Origin: an uncultured Pseudanabaenaceae cyanobacterium
GTDB lineage: Bacteria; Cyanobacteriota; Cyanobacteriia; PCC-9006; JAAUQQ01
Direction: 5' to 3'
DNA: 43,601 nt
Assembly: GCA_937949725.1 (NCBI GenBank)
Contig: CALECT010000183.1
Location: 1-43,601, forward strand
Positions 18,746-25,760 of the stretch are shown here, piece after piece. The notes below the pieces were generated by a model. That model did not search any database. It was not told where the DNA came from and worked only from the letters and a program-made list of their open reading frames with translations. Within the stretch, counting starts at the first letter, position 1, and the number at the start of each line of letters is the position of its first letter. The translations under genes and the position numbers were made by a program.

Positions 18746-18804
18746 GACAGAATATAACAACCCTAGACAATTGGGAAAGACGAGGAGATATCACATTGCT
18801 CTCG

Positions 18805-18854
18805 TCACAGAAGACCTTTTACAACCTGAACTGGTTATTGCAGATCTTCTGTGA
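18805..18854 (-). repeat. 10-bp inverted repeat in kinase leader
   Basis: Arms tcacagaaga (18805-18814) and tcttctgtga (18845-18854) are perfectly complementary around a 30-nt loop that itself contains aacc/ggtt. The element lies between the second lipoprotein gene and the hybrid kinase gene, next to another hairpin. Confidence 0.55.
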
Positions 18855-18872
18855 GACTCTAGGTCGTTCTTC

Positions 18873-18906
18873 GAGAGATTGGGACCAGTATTGCTCCCAA
18901 TCTCTC
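18873..18906 (-). terminator. 12-bp hairpin between lipoprotein and kinase genes
   Basis: Perfect stem gagagattggga / tcccaatctctc (18873-18884 and 18895-18906) with a 10-nt loop, 56 nt downstream of the lipoprotein stop on the minus strand. There is no T run after it in the minus-strand direction, so it is better read as a partial terminator, processing site or mRNA-stabilising hairpin that sets a different dose of binding proteins and kinase. Confidence 0.5.
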
Positions 18907-18961
18907 CGATTGATTTAGAGCTGTTTGTGATGTGGTCTTAAGCTCAGGCACTAGCCAGTCT

Positions 18962-19999
18962 CTAAAGGCTAGCTTTGACGCTTTCAATAATTGAATTATC
19001 TACTAGCTCTTGCGGCTTTACTGCTTGCTTGAGGAGTTGGTTGTCACGCATGATTTTGACTAGTTTCTCAGAACTAGAGACTAGGTCTGAACCTTGAGAA
19101 GCAAGCATTTCTTGGTTCTCTTTTAGGCTTGGAATATGCAGACCCTCTAAGGATTCTAGGAATTCACTAGGGGAGATATTGTATTGAGATGCAACCAGTT
19201 CAGCTGCATCCATGGGTTCACGCTCTTGGTAGTCTCTCGCACGAAACCAGCCTTGAATGAGAGTTCTAAGTTGAGATTTTTGGCGAGTTAAAACGCTTTC
19301 TCGTACCGCTAAAACATCAACAATCTCACCTGGAATTTGACTACTATCGAATAGTTGATTCGCACCATTGGAGAGTAAGCGCGATCGCGTGGGTTCAAAG
19401 GTTACCACTGCATCTACTTTCTCTTCATTAAAGCCCTGCTCATGTTCAAAAGCCCCCAGTGGAACAATATCTACATCCTTGGGGGAGAGAGACACTGTTT
19501 CCAAAGCACGTGTTAAGAAGAATGCTCCTAAACCAGAAGCCTCAACCCCAACTCGCTTGCCTTCCAATCCCTTTAAAGAATCTAGGGAAGGCTTACCCAT
19601 AATGACATCAGCACCATTGGAACTATCAATTACTAAAACCAAACGTAGGTCAGGTACAGCTTCTGCCAAGGGTAATGCGTCACTCATTGTGAGAGCAACA
19701 CCATCAACTTCATTATTTCGGAATGCTTTTGCTAAGGCATCATTAGAGGAGTAATTCGTTAGAAAGACTGAGCCAGGCTTGTAGTAATCAAGCTCCCGTG
19801 CTAGGTAGAAGTTGGCATAGCCAGGCCAAGTAATCGTACCAATGCGTAGTGCTGCATTATTCACCTGAAAGCAAGCTGGTAAGGAAACTGCGCAAAATGC
19901 TGCGATAGCGATTAGGGCTAAGCTCCTGAGCTTCCAAGTCCGGATAAGATGACGCCAATTGGGTAGCTTTAATGTTGTTCGGACAGTAGACTTAAGCAT
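18962..19999 (-). CDS. NMT1/THI5-type substrate-binding lipoprotein (second copy)
   Basis: A 345-aa protein with a type II signal peptide: hydrophobic stretch at 26-40 and lipobox SLPAC with Cys43. The mature part starts with the SsuA/THI5-like signature LRIGTITWPGYANFYLAREL (about 51-70). It continues with NEVDGVALTMSDALPLA, GKRVGVEASGLGAFFLTRAL and VDAVVTFEPTRSRLL, the typical hinge and domain-II motifs of periplasmic binding proteins for sulfonates, nitrate or pyrimidine precursors. No ABC permease or ATPase gene is nearby. It is about one-third identical by eye to its upstream tandem neighbour, indicating duplication. A sensory role with the following kinase is inferred from the gene order. 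Confidence 0.85.
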   Translation of the reverse strand: MLKSTVRTTLKLPNWRHLIRTWKLRSLALIAIAAFCAVSLPACFQVNNAALRIGTITWPGYANFYLARELDYYKPGSVFLTNYSSNDALAKAFRNNEVDGVALTMSDALPLAEAVPDLRLVLVIDSSNGADVIMGKPSLDSLKGLEGKRVGVEASGLGAFFLTRALETVSLSPKDVDIVPLGAFEHEQGFNEEKVDAVVTFEPTRSRLLSNGANQLFDSSQIPGEIVDVLAVRESVLTRQKSQLRTLIQGWFRARDYQEREPMDAAELVASQYNISPSEFLESLEGLHIPSLKENQEMLASQGSDLVSSSEKLVKIMRDNQLLKQAVKPQELVDNSIIESVKASL

Positions 20000-20099
20000 G
20001 GTAGAGGCCTCTGGTGAGATGCAATAAAGAGAAAGCTTAGATAGAGTTGGTTGGACTTAGATGTTAGTCATTCGAAGGCCGATGAGATAGTTGTTCGGA

Positions 20100-21158
20100 T
20101 TACCCTTTGAGCTGATTTACAATGCCGTCATCCCAAGCAAGTCTTGGTTTGGAAAATCGATTTAGCAGCTGCTGCTGTTGCAACTGTCTCCCAATGAGTT
20201 TCACCTGACGCCGCAGTTCTGGGTCATCGGGTTCTAAGAGCTGTTGGTTCTTGGCTAAGTCAAACGAGTGGAGTGTTTGGCTTACCTGCTTCATTAGCTC
20301 GGGTGATAGCTGATGTCGTTTTGCCAAATGTTCCGAGACCTCTCGCTGGTGATGAGAGGCATAGTCGCTTGCTCTCAGACATCCCTGGGATAGCTCTACT
20401 AGCCGTTGTCTTTGGGATTTAATTTGTTTTCCATTGACTAAGAGAACGTTGAACATTGCACTATCATTCTCCGTTTCCGGATACACATAATGCCCTCCTG
20501 TAGCTAGAAGGGAGGAGCGCACAGGCTCATGGGTGGCGACTGCTGCAACTTGGCCCTGTTCAAAGGCTTCGATTTGCTCTCCCAGGGGAATGGAAACCAC
20601 TTGAACTTCTTGATTAGAGAGTTTCGCTTGCTCTAGGGCTTGGGCTAACATCAGCCGACTACGGCTAGATGCCTCAATGCCGATGTGTTGTCCTCTTAGG
20701 TCTTGTAGACTAGCGATATTCTTATTGGCGACCAGAGCATCTTCTCCGTAGGAGCTGCTCAGCACCAAGAAACCTTTCAGGTCAGGATTTGTTTGAGCCA
20801 GAATGAGTGCGTCACTCAGAGGAACCGCTGTGACGTCAACTTGGCGATTACGAAAAGCTCTTAACTGATCGTCAGCAGTTGGATAGTCAATTAAGCGAAT
20901 ATCTTCGCTCTGGTAGTACTTTAGTTTCTCAGCTAAGTAAAGATTGTCAGATACCAGTCCAGCAGTCGTGCCTACCCTCAATGGATGGGTGGTACCTATG
21001 CAAGCCGTCAATACCGGTACGAGTAAGCTGATGCAAACTAAGCAAGCTATAGACGACCACTGGTAACGTAATCGACTTACTCCATATAGCTTCTGGCGTA
21101 TTGATGTCAATGCCGAAGGATTTGTTGGTAGAGAATTGTTCACCCATATATTCCTCAT
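20100..21158 (-). CDS. NMT1/THI5-type substrate-binding lipoprotein (first copy)
   Basis: A 352-aa protein with a long basic leader, hydrophobic segment 36-50 and lipobox VLTAC with Cys53. It shares domain motifs with the next gene: LRVGTTAGLVSDNLYLAEKL, RQVDVTAVPLSDALILAQ, GQHIGIEASSRSRLMLAQAL and VAAVATHEPVRSSLL. It lacks the Trp-Pro-Gly-Tyr motif of its sister (GTITWPGY is replaced by GTTAGLVS), so the two probably differ in ligand. The ATG at 21158 has an AGGA four nucleotides upstream. It is the first gene of the seven-gene minus-strand operon and is divergent from the arginine-oxidase-like gene 617 bp away. Confidence 0.85.
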   Translation of the reverse strand: MRNIWVNNSLPTNPSALTSIRQKLYGVSRLRYQWSSIACLVCISLLVPVLTACIGTTHPLRVGTTAGLVSDNLYLAEKLKYYQSEDIRLIDYPTADDQLRAFRNRQVDVTAVPLSDALILAQTNPDLKGFLVLSSSYGEDALVANKNIASLQDLRGQHIGIEASSRSRLMLAQALEQAKLSNQEVQVVSIPLGEQIEAFEQGQVAAVATHEPVRSSLLATGGHYVYPETENDSAMFNVLLVNGKQIKSQRQRLVELSQGCLRASDYASHHQREVSEHLAKRHQLSPELMKQVSQTLHSFDLAKNQQLLEPDDPELRRQVKLIGRQLQQQQLLNRFSKPRLAWDDGIVNQLKG

Positions 21159-21775
21159 CTATCCTGTGGGTGGAGACTCAATTCACCTACAGTTCAATCG
21201 GAGTACGGAATTTAAAAGAACTAGGTCTTAATAAATTTCGTCAGTAGCAATATCATTCCCAAAGATCTATTTAGATCATCAGTAATATTAGGTCTATTAA
21301 GGGAAACCTTGCTTTTAGTACTTGCTCTATCTATATTAATTAGACTATGTCTATGTAATTGTGTGCCCGTTGATTTATCTAAGAGGTTGTTTGAGGATTC
21401 GGCCAAGCATCAAATTTGAAACCTCAACTAGTAATGAAACGTCGAAATCTCGTTGATTTGCGCAGCATCGTAGGTCATCCTGCTACAGCTAGAGTCTTTT
21501 CTCAAACAACCTCTAAGAAGATTCTCTAGGGCAGTACAGTGTTGGAAATTAAATATCGGTATTTGCACTAAAATCCTCCTGCTCTAGATTTTCTATGCTT
21601 AGTTTTGATGTGATATTTGATCTGCTTTTAGGTTGCTGAAGCTGATTTGTTTTTCAGGAATTGAGAAAACATTTCTGTATCGCTATATCAGGAAAGCCGA
21701 TTAGTTTTTATAACAAAATCATAGACTTTCTCTTCTCTTTCAATGCCAGCATCACACTTAAGCTGTTAGGAATTT
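21159..21775. other. 617-bp divergent intergenic region
   Basis: AT-rich DNA that must hold the promoters of the lipoprotein-kinase operon (minus) and of the PLP-enzyme operon (plus). A MITE-like element occupies 21383-21513. No reliable open reading frame is present; a 61-codon minus-strand frame here starts at the edge of the MITE and looks spurious. Paired -10/-35 boxes cannot be assigned with confidence. Confidence 0.6.
21383..21513. mobile_element. MITE-like element, IS5/IS1031-type ends
   Basis: A 131-bp element with perfect 13-bp terminal inverted repeats, gaggttgtttgag (21383-21395) and ctcaaacaacctc (21501-21513). It is flanked by the direct repeat TAA on both sides (21380-21382 and 21514-21516). 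A TNA or YTAR target duplication is typical of the IS5 family. The interior has no transposase frame, so it would be non-autonomous. Only one copy is seen in the window. Confidence 0.7.
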
Positions 21776-22999
21776 ATGGAAAGGCTTCGCGATATTACAC
21801 AGCATGAGGTTGAGGCACTCAAACATGACTACAACATGTCTGATGCTCATACCCACCAGTCCCAGTCGCCTACGCAGCGCAATATCGTTGAGCGTCTTCC
21901 CGAGCTATGGTACGGCTCCGAGAACTCCCGTCAATATGATTTGGAACAGCGTTTTCTCGAAACTTTTTTCCGCGTACAGGGTCGTCCTGCTGCGATGAAA
22001 AATAATAATGCGATGATTGTCTATGCGGCTTCCATTGCCATGGCAATTACAGCAAACTATCTGCGTAAGAAGCGCATGAAAGTGAGCCTGGTTCACCCTT
22101 GTTTTGATAACTTGGTGGACTTAATGAAGCATATTGAGGTGCCTTTAGAGGCTTTAGAAGAATCTTGGCTCCATGATCCCAACAAGATTTACGATAACCT
22201 CAAGGAAAATGTGACCGGTGATGCCATCTTCCTGGTAGATCCAAACAACCCCACAGGTTTCACGCTGTATCAGCATGGAAAATTGGGTTGGTCAGAGCTG
22301 ATTCGCTTTGCTCAGGAAAACGATAAGCTCTTAATCTTTGATTTCTGTTTTGCTGCCTTTATGCTGGGCGAAAAGCGTGTAGAGATGTTTGACATCTATG
22401 AGATGTTGGAAAGCTCTGGTGTGAGCTACATCGCTATGGAAGACACTGGCAAGACCTGGCCTCTACAGGATGCTAAGGCTTCCATTCTTAAGACGAGCAA
22501 GGATATCTATGAAGATGTTTATGATATTCACACTGCGTATCTGCTGAATGTTTCTCCCTTCATCCTCAATGTGGTGACGGAGTATATTCTCGATTCTGAG
22601 CAGGATAACTTTGCCTCAGTCCATGGACTGTTACTGCGTAATCGGGCGATCGCCGAGGGTATTCTTAGCGGGTCTATCCTTGAGCCCATGCAGCCTGAGG
22701 TTAACGTCAGCGTCATGTGGTGCAAAATCAAGGACTCGAATCTAAAGGCCAGTGAATTAAAAGATTATTTGACCGAGTTTGGCATTCACGTGCTGCCCGG
22801 TACCTACTTCTTCTGGGATGAGCCCGAGCGTGGCGAACGCTATATTCGCATTGCTCTCGCCCGCAACACCCAGGTTTTCGAGCCCGCTATCCGTTCCCTT
22901 CGCCAAGCTGTTGAACAATATGAAAAGCCTTCACCCCTTGACTGGGCTGCACGGAATCTACGTGCCGCTGATAACGCCCTTTTACAAGCATCAGCTTGA
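21776..22999 (+). CDS. PLP-dependent arginine oxidase/hydroxylase-like enzyme (MppP/RohP type)
   Basis: A 407-aa fold-type I PLP enzyme. Visible motifs are LVHPCFDNLVDL (105-116), VDPNNPTG with Asn158 (154-161), FDF (188-190), the Schiff-base Lys226 in MEDTGKTWP, and IRIALAR (357-363). The N-terminus carries ITQHE (Thr8, Glu11) and MSDAHTHQ (His25). These occupy the places where MppP, the PLP- and O2-dependent arginine oxidase of enduracididine biosynthesis, has the Thr12, Glu15 and His29 that I remember as catalytically important. Ordinary aminotransferases lack them. Capreomycidine synthase (VioD) is an alternative. An AGGA lies upstream of the ATG. The last 25 residues or so extend past the usual family end and are encoded in the overlap with the next gene. 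Confidence 0.8.
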   Translation: MERLRDITQHEVEALKHDYNMSDAHTHQSQSPTQRNIVERLPELWYGSENSRQYDLEQRFLETFFRVQGRPAAMKNNNAMIVYAASIAMAITANYLRKKRMKVSLVHPCFDNLVDLMKHIEVPLEALEESWLHDPNKIYDNLKENVTGDAIFLVDPNNPTGFTLYQHGKLGWSELIRFAQENDKLLIFDFCFAAFMLGEKRVEMFDIYEMLESSGVSYIAMEDTGKTWPLQDAKASILKTSKDIYEDVYDIHTAYLLNVSPFILNVVTEYILDSEQDNFASVHGLLLRNRAIAEGILSGSILEPMQPEVNVSVMWCKIKDSNLKASELKDYLTEFGIHVLPGTYFFWDEPERGERYIRIALARNTQVFEPAIRSLRQAVEQYEKPSPLDWAARNLRAADNALLQASA

Positions 23000-23756
23000 T
23001 AAGCTCTCCCTGACTGCGTTGATTCGCTCTGTGGAAGATGAGGTTCAGGGCTTTGTGCCTTGCCTCAGCTCCGGTGAAGGTCATTTGCTCAATGATGAGC
23101 AATGGTTGGAAGTTGTCCAGGCGACTCGTGCTAGTACGGATAAGCCCGTGTTGGCTGGGGTTAAGCGCGATCGCATCGAAGATAGCATTCGCTTGGTACA
23201 GCAGGCGGAAGCCATGGGCTGTGACGGCGTAGTTATGCCTGTCCTCTCCAATGATGGCGATGAGGTGGTGGCTTATTTTGAACAAGTTGCCCAGGCGACT
23301 GGCTTGCCCATTGTCCTCTACAACACCGAGACCACAGCGGTGAATAGCCTCAGCGCTATCCGCCGACTGGAAGCCATTGACAACATCATTGGCATTAAGG
23401 ACTCTTCCATGAACGAAGCGTTCTTCCAGACGATGTGTATGTTGCGCCAGGATGGCGATTTGCGTCTCTCGATTCTGCAAGGGATGGAGCATCAGTTGCT
23501 GACTCCTGCGGGCTGCGATGGATATCTCGTGAGCTTGGCTAATGTGGAGCCAGCCCTGTGTCAGCGCATGTATCAGACGCCCAGCGATCGCCTCAATGAA
23601 GAAGTCATAGAGATGTTCTGGCGCTATAACTTGGGTGGTGACTGGTTGGTCACGATCAAAGCGATGCTGTTTTGCCGCGAAGTGATTCGCTCTGCGGAGC
23701 AGGTGACCCTGGCGATTAAGCCTGCCTTGCCTCAGCTACAAGAACAGTTGGTGTAG
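22920..23756 (+). CDS. Dihydrodipicolinate synthase/N-acetylneuraminate lyase superfamily aldolase (RohR-like candidate)
   Basis: A 278-aa TIM-barrel aldolase. The first strand is HGIYVPLITPF (11-21), a GTTGE-equivalent loop is LSSGEGHLL (49-57), Tyr134 lies in VLYNTE and the Schiff-base Lys160 in IIGIKDSS. The usual DHDPS YNxPxRT motif is replaced by YNTETTA, so it is probably not the lysine-pathway enzyme. In azomycin biosynthesis a DHDPS-family enzyme (RohR) cleaves 4-hydroxy-2-ketoarginine, the product of the RohP-type oxidase, to guanidinoacetaldehyde and pyruvate. The same pairing appears here. The start at 22920 is required to include the first beta strand, which makes the gene overlap the upstream one by 80 nt and implies translational coupling. 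Confidence 0.82.
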   Translation: MKSLHPLTGLHGIYVPLITPFYKHQLDKLSLTALIRSVEDEVQGFVPCLSSGEGHLLNDEQWLEVVQATRASTDKPVLAGVKRDRIEDSIRLVQQAEAMGCDGVVMPVLSNDGDEVVAYFEQVAQATGLPIVLYNTETTAVNSLSAIRRLEAIDNIIGIKDSSMNEAFFQTMCMLRQDGDLRLSILQGMEHQLLTPAGCDGYLVSLANVEPALCQRMYQTPSDRLNEEVIEMFWRYNLGGDWLVTIKAMLFCREVIRSAEQVTLAIKPALPQLQEQLV

Positions 23757-24358
23757 TTGTCCTTTCGACGATTGTGCAGAGCTAGAAATTCTATTGTGAC
23801 TGGCTATTGTTGTAGCGATGGCCTGTCAAAGCTTGAATTTCAATTTGCTCAAAAGACTCGATTAAGTGTGTGCTACGAGTCAGGTAGCGACCAAAGAGAA
23901 GATCCGATTGATAGAGAGGCCACGGCCTTTTGGGTCTGAGTCTTTCTGTTAATCCAAGGGCGAGTTCATCGGGACTCGCCCTTTTCTTGTGCCACAATTT
24001 TGTGCCTCTGGCTTGCATCACTGAGCTTTCCTCAAAAAAGTGGACAGGATCTCGTTCACGATCTCCCTGGATTCTGAATGAATCGAGGTGCCCTGATGTT
24101 ATGGACGATGCTCAATAATCTCTGCCTACATATTGTATTCTGGCCTTCAGAATCCATTAGAAATTTCGGTACAAACTCCAAACAATAGGGCTTGGAACTC
24201 TATTTAGGGGAGCAGGACAGGGAATGAAGGTTGTGCTGCATCCAATTTCACTGCTGATGCGTAGATAGATTAGATGCAAGCAGCTAGATAGTGATTTACT
24301 TGGCTTTAGCTGTTTGCTCTGATGACTGTGACACCTTAATCGGGAGCTTAGACTATTC
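23757..24358. other. 602-bp intergenic region with terminator
   Basis: Between the aldolase gene and bufA. It contains a strong terminator at 23956-23990. Frames of 60-76 codons on both strands (23757-23939 plus, 23791-24021 minus) look spurious. The stretch from about 24000 to 24358 presumably holds the bufferin operon promoter; no riboswitch or tRNA was recognised. Confidence 0.5.
23956..23990 (+). terminator. Strong intrinsic terminator
   Basis: Ten-bp GC-rich stem aagggcgagt / actcgccctt (23956-23965 and 23974-23983), loop tcatcggg, followed by ttcttgt. It lies about 200 bp past the aldolase stop, so the operon would have a long 3' untranslated region or a small RNA in between. Confidence 0.8.
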
Positions 24359-24664
24359 ATGAAACCCTCTAAACAAGCCGCTGCTGTGACCGTAGCTTTG
24401 TCTAGTGTTATCGCTTTGGGTCTCCAGACAGTAACGACTCAAGAGGCATTGGCCGGTAAGCCTGGATTTGAGAAATGTGCCGGGATCGTCAAGGCAGGCC
24501 TGAATGATTGTGGCACCAGCAAGCATGATTGCTCAGGTAAAGCAACGGTCGATAACGACCCTGAAGAGTGGATTTATGTTGCCGCTGGAACCTGTGAGAA
24601 GCTCGTTGGTTCAACCTTGAAAGCTCCTGCTGAGCCTGTAGAAGAAGCGACCGCAGAGTCTTAG
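24359..24664 (+). CDS. bufA1: Bufferin precursor peptide, BufA1/DUF2282 type
   Basis: A 101-aa precursor with a Sec signal peptide (hydrophobic 8-22, cleavage likely after QEALA near residue 32). The mature part carries four cysteines at 40, 51, 58 and 79 in the DUF2282 pattern [37 protein letters not shown]2282 proteins are now known as bufferins: periplasmic copper-binding RiPPs whose Cys residues are modified by an MNIO enzyme. The DUF692 and DUF2063 genes directly downstream make this a canonical set. The signal peptide probably doubles as leader. The C-terminal 15 residues are Ala/Glu-rich and look like a flexible tail. Confidence 0.9.
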   Translation: MKPSKQAAAVTVALSSVIALGLQTVTTQEALAGKPGFEKCAGIVKAGLNDCGTSKHDCSGKATVDNDPEEWIYVAAGTCEKLVGSTLKAPAEPVEEATAES

Positions 24665-24722
24665 GTCTATGAGTGCTCTCTGCATCTGAGCCTTGTATTG
24701 ACTCAGGTGTAATGTTCCGATC

Positions 24723-24774
24723 CAGGAGAGATATTCTCTCGGGCTGTCATCCTTTGCTCGAAGAATCTCTCCTG
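24723..24774 (+). repeat. 10-bp inverted repeat between bufA1 and bufB
   Basis: Arms caggagagat (24723-24732) and atctctcctg (24765-24774) are perfectly complementary with 32 nt between. A nested gagag/ctctc alternative also exists. The position, within the 154-nt bufA1-bufB gap, would suit an attenuator or processing hairpin that keeps precursor mRNA above enzyme mRNA. Confidence 0.5.
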
Positions 24775-24818
24775 TGATCGTGGAATGGGTCACACCGTTT
24801 TGTCCAATGGAATTGAGT

Positions 24819-25667
24819 ATGGGCACAGTTGTAACCTCCCAAGTGGCATCGAGACTTTCCCAAAGCATTCAAGGCGTGGGAATCGGGTTGCGATCGCAAC
24901 ATTATGCCCATATCTTGACCCATCAACCCGATATCCCTTGGTTGGAAGCTCTTTCCGATAATTATTTAGGTGGTGGTCTACCGCTACACCATCTGGAGCA
25001 AATTCGAGCAATATACCCCCTGACGCTCCATGGTGTGGGACTTTCTTTAGGGTCTGTTGATCCAATCAATCTAGACTATCTAGCTCGTCTTAAAACTCTG
25101 GCGGATCGCATTGAACCCGCTCACATTTCAGATCATCTTTGCTGGAGTTCGGTGCAGGGGAACTACTTTAATGATCTGGCTCCTTTACCCTATACGGAGA
25201 CAGTACTCGACTACGTGGCTGAGCGGATTCTCCAGGTTCAAGACTTTCTCGGCTGTCGAATTCTGGTTGAAAATCTTTCCCCCTATTTGCAATTTCGCCA
25301 CAATAGCCTGACAGAATGGGATTTTATTGCTGCTCTTTTGGATAAGGCTGATTGCTATCTACTTCTAGATATCAATAATGTTTATGTTAATGCGACTAAC
25401 CATGGCTTTGATCCCCTAGATTATCTGCTTGCGATTCCTCCAGAGCGCGTCAAAGAAATTCATTTAGCGGGCTACGAAGATCAAGGGGGATTTCTGTTTG
25501 ATACCCATGGTTATCCGGTACAGACTGGGGTTTGGCAGCTATATCAAGTTGCCTTAGAACGGTTTGGTTCAGTGCCAACCTTGATTGAATGGGATACCGA
25601 TATTCCGGCCTTTGAAGTGCTGATGGCTGAGGCAGAGAAGGCTTTAGCTTACTGGCCTCAAGCGTGA
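24819..25667 (+). CDS. bufB: MNIO-family bufferin maturase (DUF692)
   Basis: A 282-aa multinuclear non-haem iron-dependent oxidative enzyme. Candidate metal ligands occur in the order expected for the TIM-barrel DUF692 family: His71 (LHGVGLSLG), His102/Asp105 (HISDHLCW), Glu151 (VENLSPY), Asp184/Asn187 (LLDINNVYVN), His215 (EIHLAGY), Asp228/His230 (FDTHG) and Glu257 (IEWD). These enzymes modify Cys residues of the partner peptide. The frame is open from GTG 24774 and has ATGs at 24807 and 24819. I choose 24819 because it gives the usual length. It is followed after 93 nt by the partner protein gene bufC. Confidence 0.9.
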   Translation: MGTVVTSQVASRLSQSIQGVGIGLRSQHYAHILTHQPDIPWLEALSDNYLGGGLPLHHLEQIRAIYPLTLHGVGLSLGSVDPINLDYLARLKTLADRIEPAHISDHLCWSSVQGNYFNDLAPLPYTETVLDYVAERILQVQDFLGCRILVENLSPYLQFRHNSLTEWDFIAALLDKADCYLLLDINNVYVNATNHGFDPLDYLLAIPPERVKEIHLAGYEDQGGFLFDTHGYPVQTGVWQLYQVALERFGSVPTLIEWDTDIPAFEVLMAEAEKALAYWPQA

Positions 25668-25760
25668 GATTTCGGGATTGAAGTTTTGGAATTAAAATTC
25701 TAGGGATTGAATTGAACTGGATGCCCCCCAGGGCTTGAAAGACATTAGCAGGGCATTTCG

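Noticed and set aside
21221..21406. 61-codon minus-strand frame upstream of the lipoproteins
   Set aside because: Overlaps the left end of the MITE-like element, has no family resemblance and the wrong composition.
22887..23492. 201-codon minus-strand frame opposite the aldolase gene
   Set aside because: The plus-strand frame has the aldolase motifs (Tyr134, Lys160); the antisense frame has none.
23757..24021. 60-codon plus-strand and 76-codon minus-strand frames after the aldolase gene
   Set aside because: The plus frame starts at TTG right behind a stop; the minus frame runs through the terminator. Neither resembles a protein family.
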